Source: Chloroflexota bacterium (GTDB lineage: Bacteria > Chloroflexota > Anaerolineae > UBA2200). From it: 64,000 nucleotides of DNA. Of the stretch, positions 30,404-38,749 are shown one piece after another (the first letter of the stretch is position 1; every line of letters starts with the position of its first letter). The stretch lies in contig JACIWW010000003.1 of assembly GCA_014360905.1 (NCBI GenBank), positions 96,142-160,141 on the forward strand, read 5' to 3'. The translations under genes and the position numbers were made by a program. Under the pieces are notes generated by a model. It saw only the letters and a program-made list of their open reading frames with translations, was not told where the DNA came from and searched no databases.

Positions 30404-32083
30404 TCACGTTTCTGTAATACGTCGGATGCTTAGCGGCAGTCTGGGGAGCAAATCTCCAGCTACTGCTCCAGCCAGGCCAATCTCCTCGCTCACTATTTGC
30501 CCGGCAAGACCATGCAAATAGGTTCCAGCCACAGCGGCTTCGAATGGAGGCAATCCTTGTGCCAACAAGCCAGCTATTGCGCCAGCTAACACGTCGCCAG
30601 TACCGGCTGTAGCTAGAGCAGGGTTGGCAAATGGGTTGATGCAAGCAGAACCATTGGGGGAGGCAATAACCGTGTATGCCCCTTTTAGCACCACCACGAC
30701 ACCCCATTCCTGTGCTGCCTGGCGAGCTAATGCAATGCGGTTCGTTGTCACTTCTTCGATTGAGGTGCCCAGCAGGCGCGACATCTCGCCAGGATGCGGC
30801 GTTAGCACCACACCGTGGGGGAGACGTTGCAGAAACTGTGACCAGCCTTTGATATCGGCCAGGGCATTCAACCCATCTGCATCGATGACCAGCGGGGGCA
30901 AAATTTCTCCTGTATCCGATTGAACGGTTGCTGATTCCAGAAAGCCCAAGCGTCCCTTTTTCTCGCCCATGGGCAAGGACAGCAACCGAGCTACAAATTC
31001 GACTGTTTTTTCATCACGTCCGATCCCGGGTCCCAATAACAGCGCATCGTAACCTCCAAGCTCTTCCTGCAGTACTTTGACTGCTTCGGGTACCAGTGCA
31101 CCAAGCTCGTGTGGCAGAAGTAGGAAAGTGGCTTCGCTCAACTTGGCAGCCAGAATAGGATGTATGCTGGCAACGATGCCAAGGGTTACCAATCCCGCCC
31201 CGACGCGCATGGCAGCGCTAGCAGCCAGATATGGAGCACCAGTGTAATTTGCTGAACCAGCCACGACCATGACCTTGCCAAAGGTACCCTTGTGCCCATC
31301 CTTGGGACGTTTGGGCAGAAGGGTTCTGACCATGGCGGGGGTGATCATCTCCAAAGGAACATCCCCGGCGAATTTGGCTGGAATACCGATATCAGCGATT
31401 ACCAGTTCGCCTACATAGTTGGCACCTGGGAAGAGAAACAGCCCTACTTTGGGAAAGGCGAGGGTTACCGTTGCATCTGCTGGTAGGGTAGCAGGGTCTA
31501 CTTCACCGGTATCGCAGTTTAATCCGGAGGGCACATCCAAGGCAACAATAGTTGGCGCCTCGCTGATTTGCTCCGCTTTCTTTGGTAATGCTTGAACAAA
31601 ACCGGCTGGCTCCTTGCTTGTTTTCCTGCGCTCTATTTCTTTGCGTACTGCAGCCAGGATTTCCTGTAGCGTACCCGTAATAGGTCGGGAGACCCCTGTG
31701 CCGAGCAGGGCATCCAGTATCCAATCTGCCTGAGCAACCAGGCGGCGCAGTTGCTTATAGCGTTCGTCTTCTTCGCTTTGGTAGGTCGGGATACTAGCAT
31801 TTTGGACTCGATTCCAGTTGTCGTCCCCTTGCGTCTCGCGTTTCCAACAATACACGGAGACAGAAGCGCCAGCTTGATGCAGATAATATGCAGCGACCAA
31901 GCCATCGCCACCATTGTTGCCTGGTCCAACCAGCACCAGGATACGCTTGTCCCTGACGCCTTTGCGTTCCATCCAGGCTGCTACGGCACGGCCGGCGTTC
32001 TCCATCATCGTAGCATAGATCAGTCCTTGTGCATCTGCTGCCTTCTCGATGGCACGCATTTGCTCCACTGTGACGATTTTCAT
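30404..32083 (-). CDS. nnr: Bifunctional NAD(P)HX epimerase / ADP-dependent dehydratase
   Basis: About 559 residues, a fusion of YjeF_N and carbohydrate-kinase-like domains. The epimerase half shows MRAIEKAADAQGL, ILVLVGPGNNGGDGLVAAYYL and VALDVPSGLNCDTGEV. The dehydratase half shows VMVVAGSANYTGAPYLAASAA, GPGIGRDEKTVEF, VLTPHPGEMSRLLG and the GTGDVLAGAIAGLL active-site loop. It repairs NAD(P)H hydrates formed by heat or side reactions. The first gene of its operon, it has a consensus promoter upstream. The linker between GNNGGDG and the later motif carries an unusual Lys/Glu-rich insertion near residues 145-175. Confidence 0.94.
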   Translation of the reverse strand: MKIVTVEQMRAIEKAADAQGLIYATMMENAGRAVAAWMERKGVRDKRILVLVGPGNNGGDGLVAAYYLHQAGASVSVYCWKRETQGDDNWNRVQNASIPTYQSEEDERYKQLRRLVAQADWILDALLGTGVSRPITGTLQEILAAVRKEIERRKTSKEPAGFVQALPKKAEQISEAPTIVALDVPSGLNCDTGEVDPATLPADATVTLAFPKVGLFLFPGANYVGELVIADIGIPAKFAGDVPLEMITPAMVRTLLPKRPKDGHKGTFGKVMVVAGSANYTGAPYLAASAAMRVGAGLVTLGIVASIHPILAAKLSEATFLLLPHELGALVPEAVKVLQEELGGYDALLLGPGIGRDEKTVEFVARLLSLPMGEKKGRLGFLESATVQSDTGEILPPLVIDADGLNALADIKGWSQFLQRLPHGVVLTPHPGEMSRLLGTSIEEVTTNRIALARQAAQEWGVVVVLKGAYTVIASPNGSACINPFANPALATAGTGDVLAGAIAGLLAQGLPPFEAAVAGTYLHGLAGQIVSEEIGLAGAVAGDLLPRLPLSIRRITET

Positions 32084-32127
32084 CGCCGATATTTCCTTTC
32101 CTTGCTCATCTCTGTCAATGCTTTGGC

Positions 32128-32156
32128 ATTGTAGAGAATAAGCGGCTTTCTGTCAA
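32128..32156 (-). promoter_or_regulatory. Sigma-70-type promoter of nnr
   Basis: Minus strand: TTGACA (32156-32151), a 17-nt spacer, then TACAAT (32133-32128), close to consensus. The leader to the ATG is about 40 nt. The non-autonomous element at 32168 begins 11 bp beyond the -35. Confidence 0.8.
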
Positions 32157-32167
32157 AGAAAGCAATA

Positions 32168-32502
32168 GAGGATGTTGAAAAACCCAGTTTAGAGCACAAG
32201 GCACAACGGGTTAAACTGTAGTATAGTATAAGCCATGAGCGAGGGGAGACGAAGACGAGTAACGAACGATTTAAAGCGTACACCAACAGCTCCTTCTTTG
32301 GTGACTTTTGGTATGAGCAGGTGGTGCCCAGGGATCAGTTCTTGGTTCAATTGAAACAGCTGCTACCCTGGCAGCGTTCCACCTACAAACTGATCAAGTA
32401 TTACCAAGGGCAAGGACAGCAGGGCCGACCGCTTTACGATCCCACCCTCGTGCTCAAGATGCTTCTGCTTGCTTACTTCATTCCCCGTTTTTCAACACCC
32501 TC
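32168..32502 (+). mobile_element. Internally deleted IS remnant with DUF772-type transposase N-terminus
   Basis: The element is bounded by terminal inverted repeats GAGGATGTTGAAAAA (32168-32182) and TTTTTCAACACCCTC (32488-32502), with one mismatch. Inside, frame +2 encodes the N-terminal transposase segment SNERFKAYTNSSFFGDFWYE, then TYKLIKYYQGQGQQGRP and YDPTLVLKMLLLAY, which stops abruptly at the right-hand repeat. The start codons have decayed: ACG replaces the ATG of the copy at 46.3 kb. The catalytic part is gone, so this is a non-autonomous deletion derivative. No target duplication is evident. Confidence 0.8.
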
Positions 32503-32563
32503 AATTAAGCCTGGGAGCGATCGCCTGCATCACCTGGTAACGATCTGTTGGCGCAAGCGCCAT

Positions 32564-32682
32564 GAGGGTGTTGAAAAATATAGGAGTTATTTGAAATCAT
32601 AGCCACATGTTGTGTTTACAATGCTTGGCCATACAACATATTGTGGCTATTGTAAAGTCTTTCCGACTTTTTCAACACTCTC
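32564..32682. mobile_element. 119-bp MITE with 9-bp target-site duplication
   Basis: Terminal repeats GAGGGTGTTGAAAAA (32564-32578) and TTTTTCAACACTCTC (32668-32682) match those of the neighbouring IS remnant. The flanks carry the direct repeat AAGCGCCAT at 32555-32563 and 32683-32691. The interior is non-coding and has a partial palindrome (ATAGCCACA near 32601 and TGTGGCTAT ending 32650). It is a non-autonomous element probably mobilised by the same transposase. It sits 5 bp upstream of the tRNA-Asp -35 box. Confidence 0.85.
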
Positions 32683-32696
32683 AAGCGCCATTTGGT

Positions 32697-32725
32697 TTGA
32701 CTAATACAGTTTTCTGTGCTAATAT
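32697..32725 (+). promoter_or_regulatory. Sigma-70-type promoter of tRNA-Asp
   Basis: TTGACT (32697-32702), a 17-nt spacer, then TAATAT (32720-32725). The mature tRNA begins 11 bp downstream, so the primary transcript has a very short leader. Confidence 0.85.
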
Positions 32726-32736
32726 GTATTATCTGT

Positions 32737-32810
32737 GGGGGCGTGGTGCAGCGGCCAAGCATACCTCCCTGTCAAGGAGGAGACCGCGGGTTCGAATCCC
32801 GTCGCTCCCG
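32737..32810 (+). tRNA. tRNA-Asp (GTC)
   Basis: A 74-nt cloverleaf. The acceptor stem GGGGGCG pairs with CGCTCCC (one G-U). The D-arm has GTGC/GCAT and the anticodon arm CCTCC/GGAGG with loop CTGTCAA, giving anticodon GTC. The T-arm loop is TTCGAAT. The discriminator base is G. CCA is not encoded and must be added. A sigma-70 promoter lies upstream and a terminator downstream, so this is a single-gene transcription unit. Confidence 0.96.
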
Positions 32811-32821
32811 TAACCGGCAAT

Positions 32822-32856
32822 AGGACTCCAAGGTTTCCAGCCCTTGGGGTCCTTTT
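32822..32856 (+). terminator. Intrinsic terminator of tRNA-Asp
   Basis: A 12-bp stem, AGGACTCCAAGG with CCTTGGGGTCCT (one T-G wobble), encloses an 8-nt loop and is followed by TTTT. It starts 11 bp after the tRNA discriminator base. Confidence 0.88.
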
Positions 32857-32954
32857 GTGTTCCTGCATTGGCTGGCTTGTTCCACAATCACGCATGGCTT
32901 CCCTGAGTGAACTAGGCCATTGCAGCGGCATTTTCGCGTGATCGAACACGGTGC

Positions 32955-32983
32955 TTTACAGCAGCTCGCATTTGTGCTAAAAT
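32955..32983 (+). promoter_or_regulatory. Putative sigma-70 promoter upstream of the regulator pseudogene
   Basis: TTTACA (32955-32960), a 17-nt spacer, then TAAAAT (32978-32983). It lies about 150 bp before the ATG of the BTAD pseudogene, leaving an untranslated leader of about 140 nt in which no recognised regulatory RNA was seen. Confidence 0.6.
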
Positions 32984-33133
32984 TTTTGCTATGGCTGCCA
33001 TGTGCTACACAGCTGAGCATACGGCAGTCACCAGTTGTTCCAGCCTCCGCAGAGAACAGGATGGTAAGTAGGCTGACTGAACGGAACAGGCTGTAATGGC
33101 ATTCCGTCTGAGGGGAGGTCACGTTACGTTAGC

Positions 33134-36100
33134 ATGCACGCAGAAAAGTGCACACACCCGCGGTTGGCCATCTATCTCTTTGGACACCCAGAGTTTCGGC
33201 GTGGCAATGAGGCGCTGCCTCCTCTAGCCACGCACAAGTCCCAATCGCTCCTGGCTTATCTTATTCTTCATCGCCAGCGACCTCATTCGCGGGACCAACT
33301 CGCCGCGCTCCTTTGGGGCGATCAAGACGATGTTCATGTGCGTCGTTCCCTTGCCACGGCGCTATGGCGCATCCGCCGACTGCTCGGTGAAGGGTATCTC
33401 CTAGCCGATTCTAGCTCCGTGCAATTCAACCCTACTAGACCATTCTGGCTCGACGTAGCCAAATTCGAAAAGCACTTGACCCTGGGCCGCAAGGAGCCAG
33501 ACGAGAAACGAGCCGCCGGTCATTGGCGACAAGCGGTTGACCTCTATCGAAACGATCTCCTGGAAGGATTCTACGACGATTGATGCCTTGAGGAACGCTA
33601 TCGCCTGGGAGCTCTGTACCTGGACATGCTGAGTCGGCTTGTTGTCTGGCACGAAAGGCAGGGGGATGCCGCGGCAGTGCTGGCATACGCGCAGAAGTAT
33701 CTCGCTCGCGACCCATTGGCGGAGCAGATTCACCTGGCGGCGATGCGCGCCCTCGTCGCGTCAGGTGACCTGGCCGGAGCGCGGCAGCAGGAACTCCACG
33801 CGCCTCCCTCCCCCGAAATGCTCAAACAGGCCGAAAGCATCCTCGGCGCAGCGTTCACCATTCCTCTGCCGGTCGCACCTGCTCCGGTGAAGGGGCTGCC
33901 GCGGTGGGGCGATCTCGAGAAACCGCCGTTTGTTGGACGCGCGCGCGAATTGGACGCGTTGCGGGCACGGTGGGAGCAGGTGGCGCAGGGGCAGGGAGGC
34001 ACGGTCTTGATCAGCGGCGAAGCCGGCGTCGGCAAGACGCGCCTGATTGAAGAATTTGCCGCCGCGGTGCGCTGGCGCGGTGGAATGGTGGCGTGTGGAC
34101 GCTGCTATGAGCCAGAGCACGTCCTGCCCTACCAACCGTTGGCAGAGATACTGCGCGACTTGACCATGCAAGAGGAGCGCGTGGCGCTGGCGCTACCTGC
34201 GTGGGTGCACGGTGAACTCGCCCGCCTCGTCCCAGAACTGGTCACCTCATTGACTCAGCCTGAGCCTCCGCCCAGTTCTGTACAGCCAGAACGGCAAGCC
34301 ATTCTGTTCCACGCCATTGCCGCATTCATCCGCCATTTTGCATCGCGCAGGCCGCTGTTAATTGCGCTGGAAGATTTGCACTGGGCGACTGATTCGACGC
34401 TCGCTGCCATTCATTATCTGGCGCGCCAGATGGTTGACATGCGCGTGTTGAGTGTTGGCACATTTCGCCCGGAGGAAGTCGGTGAGACCCACCCACTGGC
34501 GACGATGGCCTCACAACTTGCACGCGACGGCTTGGCGCAGCATCTGACGTTGGAAAGACTCTCGGTGCAGGCGATCTCCGAGTTAGTGCGGCGCACATGG
34601 AAGGTTGATGCGAATGCCGAGTTTGTGAAGCGCTTATAGCACATACCGAAGGCAATGCTTTCTTCTTATTAATTGAGACACTGCGTGCGCTCGCGGAGGC
34701 TCAGTTGTCGGAGGGCCCTCTGCCTGTACCCGGCAATGTGCGTGCACTCATTAGATCACGGCTGGGGCATCTATCTGCGCCGGCGCGAGAATCAGTCGCG
34801 TGCGCGGCAGTGGCAGGGCGCACGTTTGATTTTGATCTCGTCCGCTGTGCCAGGGGTGTGGATGAAAACGCAGCCTTGGAAGACGTGACTATGAGTTCGT
34901 GCATTACCTGGTGCAAGTAGTGACGTACACAGGCATACACCATCGTCGGCGGCGGAGACTACATTGCTTGATCGGCGAGACGATGGAGAGCCTGCATGCG
35001 GATCAACCCGCCATCGCCGGCGCACTCGCTCACCACTTTGATACCGCAGGCGAAGTGGAGAAAGCACTGCATTACCATGGTTTGGCGGCGCAGGGGGCGG
35101 CCTCGTTGTTTGCCTGGCGAGAGGCTGAAGTACATCAGAGTCGGATGCTGCAATTGTTGGAGCAACTCGATCCCGATCGCAGGCGACCAGACTGTCTGCG
35201 TCGTCGTGGGCAAATGCTGACCGACCGCGCCAAATCGCGCTTCCTTCAGGCTCACCTTGTCGAGCGCGATGCCGATCTGACGGCACTGGGCCTTCTAGCT
35301 AAGGCCAGCGGCGATGATTATCTGCACCTACAAACCTGGATACAGCGCGCCCGTTATCTGAACCTGGATGCGCAGTATGAGAAAGCCATCGCCGCAGCTG
35401 AAGAGGGCCTAGCTCTGGCCAACCATCTAAAGGATATGGCGGCTCGATGCTACCTGCTCACCCAGATCGGCTTTGCCCACTACTTCTTAGGACAGCCACA
35501 GCCAGCACTGACCGCCCTCGAATCTGCTTTGGCGATGACCCCAGAAGGGGACCGTGAGACGCGCCGACATATTACGCATACTCTGGGCTACGTGCACTTT
35601 CACCTGGGGAACTATGCCCGCTTCCTCGCTTATCAGCAAGAGTCTTATGCCAGTCATAAGGCGTTTAGCCACTACAATGGCATGGCTTGGGCCGGTTTAG
35701 ACATTGCAGCTACTTATCTGAAGATGGGACACTTGGCCGAGGCGGGGCAGTACGTGACGGAGCATCTGAACATGGCTCGTCGCATTGGCGCGCGGTCTGC
35801 CGAAGCGTATGGGTTGATCCAATCAGGTTCCTGGGAACTGTGCCAGGGTAACTATGTGGCGGCAGTAGATTGCTTTCAGCGGTCTCTATCTATACAGGAG
35901 GAGTTGCGCACCGAACATGGGCGCGTGGCTGCCGAGGTAGGAACCGGACTCGCCCTTTACCATCTGGGCGATCTGGCCGAAGCGCAGCGCTGGCTAAAGC
36001 AGGCCGTTGAACGAGTGCGCCCGATCCGACACCGCCGGCGTCTGATGGAAGCGCTCATTGGGCTGGGACTGACGGAGATCGCCGCCGGGCAGCTCGCAGC

Positions 36101-36602
36101 CGCGCACGGTGCCCTGACCGAAGCGGTGGCCCTAGCCCGCGACATCGAATCGCGGGGAAACCTGGCCGCCGGGCTGGCAGCGCTGGCGCGCGCCGAACGG
36201 CACTTGGGCGATCTCGCGCTGACCCTAGCCCACGCGGCAGAGGCAGTGCAAATTGCCCGCGAGATCGCCGTGCCAGTCTGCGAGATGTGGGGTGAGTTGG
36301 AGATGGGACTTGCCGGGCTGGCTCAGGGCAATCCTGAAGCAGCCCTAGAGCACACCCAGCGTGCCGTTGGCTTGGTGTCTCGGAGCGACGAGAGTTGGGT
36401 CGGCACCGAAGAAGTCCACCAGGCCCACGCCCGGGTCCTGCGCGCCCTGGGCCGGGTTGAGGCGGCAGGCGAGCAGGTCCGGCGGGTCGAGGCCATCATC
36501 GCGTCCAAGGCCGGTCGCATCCCCGATCCTCAGCAGCGGCAGCGCTACCTGGAAGCCGTGAGCCGTGATTTGAAGGGTGTTCGCCTTTTGATAGTTTTTT
36601 GA
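33134..36602 (+). pseudogene. Broken BTAD-ATPase-TPR transcriptional activator
   Basis: Three pieces line up as one family: a winged-helix plus BTAD N-terminus (YLFGHPEFRRGNEALPPLATHKS, LLAYLILHRQRPHSRDQLAALLWG), a P-loop ATPase (VLISGEAGVGKTRLIEEFA, LLIALEDLHWATDSTLAAI), and about 550 residues of TPR helices to 36602. An in-frame TGA at 33581-33583 replaces the Trp expected in GFYDD-W-CLEERY. The frame shifts near 34636 (between KRL and IAHTEGNAFF), and a frameshift with a small deletion lies near 34890. At least three lesions make it non-functional as written. Intact relatives are ATP-dependent signal-responsive activators. The C-terminal TPR part (34899-36602) remains an open frame. Confidence 0.88.
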
Positions 36603-36616
36603 TACCCGCATGATAA

Positions 36617-36644
36617 ACTGCTCTTTGAAAGAGCTGTCTTTTTT
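36617..36644 (+). terminator. Probable intrinsic terminator after the regulator pseudogene
   Basis: The palindrome GCTCTT-TGA-AAGAGC (with outer AC/GT pairing across a T-T mismatch) is followed by CTTTTTT. It lies 15 bp past the pseudogene stop. Confidence 0.65.
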
Positions 36645-36694
36645 ATCTCACCCTCCCGCCAACTGCTCAGCGCGCAGGAGGGTACCGAGGGTCA

Positions 36695-36931
36695 ATGCCT
36701 GACCACGCGGAACTGCCGCAAAACACGTTCGTCGTCCGTTTCTGGAGGGAATGGCGAGGAGGGAAAGCAGATCGAGCGAGAGGCTGGCGTGGGCGCATCG
36801 AGCATGTGCAGAGTGGTCAAGGAATTACATTTTATAACGCGCGTCAACTGCTAGCGTTCATCGCACGTTTTGTCACATCATTTGAATCTCAGGTGACTAA
36901 CGATGTGCCATCAGAAAGTAATCATTCATAA
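36695..36931 (+). CDS. Small hypothetical protein
   Basis: 78 residues with the core NTFVVRFWREWRGG, WRGRIEHVQSGQGI and a Leu/Phe-rich LLAFIARFV ending. I believe similar short proteins with an RFWREW ... WRGRIEHVQSG pattern are widespread in Chloroflexota, but no function is known to me. There is no signal peptide or membrane segment. The 3' end overlaps the start of the C25 peptidase gene by 29 bp in another frame, suggesting coupling, although the last 15 residues look less conserved. A single-domain cytoplasmic role, perhaps accompanying BTAD-type regulators, is conceivable but not shown. Confidence 0.55.
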   Translation: MPDHAELPQNTFVVRFWREWRGGKADRARGWRGRIEHVQSGQGITFYNARQLLAFIARFVTSFESQVTNDVPSESNHS

Positions 36932-38711
36932 CTTGATCGTAGCAGCTTTGTTGGCGTTGGCTCTATGGTTGATTCCATTGCCAGCAGTCTCCCAAGGCGA
37001 GGTCTCTACCCTGACTCAGTACACGCTGCTCGTCATCGCTCCGGATGATTTCATGGATGAGTTGCAGCCCCTGAAACGGTTCAAGGACGCCAGTGGCCGA
37101 CCCACCATCCTAGTGAGCCTGGCCCAAATCTACAACAGTTTTCCTGGCGCCGATCAAGCAGAAAAGGTGAAGTACGCTATCGAACACTACAAAAGCGCCA
37201 ACGAGATATGATATGTCATGCTCGTGGGCGACATTGACCGATTCCCCGCCAGGTGGAGATGGTGGGGATTGCCAGAACAGGAAGGTTGGGCGGTTAGCGA
37301 TCTCTACTATGCCGACCTTTACAAGCACGGGACGACCGTCTTTGACGATTGGGACATGAACAATAACAGACTCTACGCGGAGATCGAATTCGCTCCCGAT
37401 GGCAAGATCAACAATGATCAGATAGACATCCTGCCCGATGTCGCCGTGGGAAGGATTCCAGCGTCAACGGCGGCAGAGGTCAGCGCCTACGTCAATAAGG
37501 TCATCGCTTATGAATTGAAGACCGTACCCACCAGCGCCTGGTTCAAAAGGGCTGCTCTCTACACAGGAACGTGGTTCAATGCCAATGATCTGAAAGACAC
37601 GTTGGGCAATGCTCTGGCTAACGACGGCTTCGCGCTGATAAAGCGGTATACGTTATGGATTAAGGTCGGGCAGCCGGCAATTCCGACCGGCGTGCCCGAC
37701 GTGATCTGCGACGATTTCAATTACGGCGTTGGCTTCGTCAATTATTTAGGACATGGGAACTCTTCCGGGTGGGCCTGTCTGGGTTTCTACAGTCCTGTTC
37801 TCAACAATCTGACCAACACGGACAGACTGCCGGTCGTATTCGCCGGCGCGTGCGACACAGGCATGTTCGCCTGGTTGGCTCGTCTGCACCCTTACGTGGA
37901 CACCGCAGGGGTAACGCATTGTGGAACCGCTAACGGCGAAGTGCTCAATCCCGGCCCTTGTCCTCACACTTCCCTACCGCGTCCGGCGCCCCTGCAAAAC
38001 GGCGTGGTGACATGTCCTGCCGTTGTTGAGCGCCCTCTGTGCACGACGTGCCCATTGGATCCCCCTTGCTTTGCAGAGTCCATTCTATTCGGCAATCCGG
38101 TGGGCCCCACGGGGGCCATCGCCTACTTGGGTGAGAGAAGCGGAGGGCGTCCTTGGGTTACCGCTCTTGATACCCACTTCTTTTACGCTTACCATGCTCA
38201 GAATATAGTCGTCTTGGGGGACATGTGGAAGTACATGATTGAACAATACTACAACCAGCATAACCTCGGCCAAAGCCACACCTGGTCGCGCCAGCCGGCG
38301 GAATGGGATGTCGGCCACATGTTCGACGAACCCCACAAGCTCATTCTATTCGGTGATCCCTCTCTAATCATTGGCGGCGCTTTTACCTCGGCCGTAAGTA
38401 ATTCCGTATGGGATTGGGGTGGTGGTCCCTGGTTCGGCTATATGCGCTATCGCGTCACTGGAGATGTGACTGTGCCGGCAGGAAGAACATTGACGGTTCT
38501 CCCCTATGCGTCCATCCTCATGGAGAACGGGAGAAAGATTACTACGCTAGGCGTAGACTCCAGCCATGGATTGAACGTGGATGGGACATCCGATATGCCG
38601 GTTTACTTCATGTCTCTGGCGGCAGACCCTCAGGCAGATTGCATTGTTCATGGAATGAAGGTGAGCGGACAGTTGAGAGTGCGGAATGGCGGACAGATAA
38701 AGTTTCGCTAA
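36903..38711 (+). pseudogene. Gingipain-like (C25) cysteine peptidase, secreted, interrupted by one in-frame TGA
   Basis: The reading frame is continuous from ATG 36903 to TAA 38709-38711 except for TGA at 37209-37211, between ANEI and YVMLVGDIDRF, where relatives usually have Lys or Arg (CGA to TGA would explain it). The first 30 residues are a signal peptide (NLIVAALLALALWLIPLPAVSQG). The downstream part has the C25 catalytic pair: His in NYLGHGNSSGWA (codon about 37752) and Cys in VVFAGACDTGMFAW (codon about 37851). The last 85 residues form a beta-rich module (VTVPAGRTLTV ... HGMKVSGQLRVRNGGQIKFR) shared with later genes of this island. The rest is undamaged, so the stop may be recent, polymorphic, or a sequencing error. 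Confidence 0.8.
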
Positions 38712-38749
38712 CCGTGCGGACGAGGAGAAGAAGAAAGGAGAACTGAAAA

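Noticed and set aside
32984..33133. Riboswitch or structured leader before the BTAD pseudogene
   Set aside because: No known aptamer core was recognised and the gene itself is dead; only a candidate promoter could be supported.
33581..37211. Recoding of TGA as an amino acid, suggested by two in-frame TGA codons in the island
   Set aside because: TGA ends many intact genes in this window, including tightly overlapping ATGA/TGATG junctions, and the first gene has additional frameshifts. Mutation or sequencing error is simpler. No SECIS-like hairpin was seen next to either codon.
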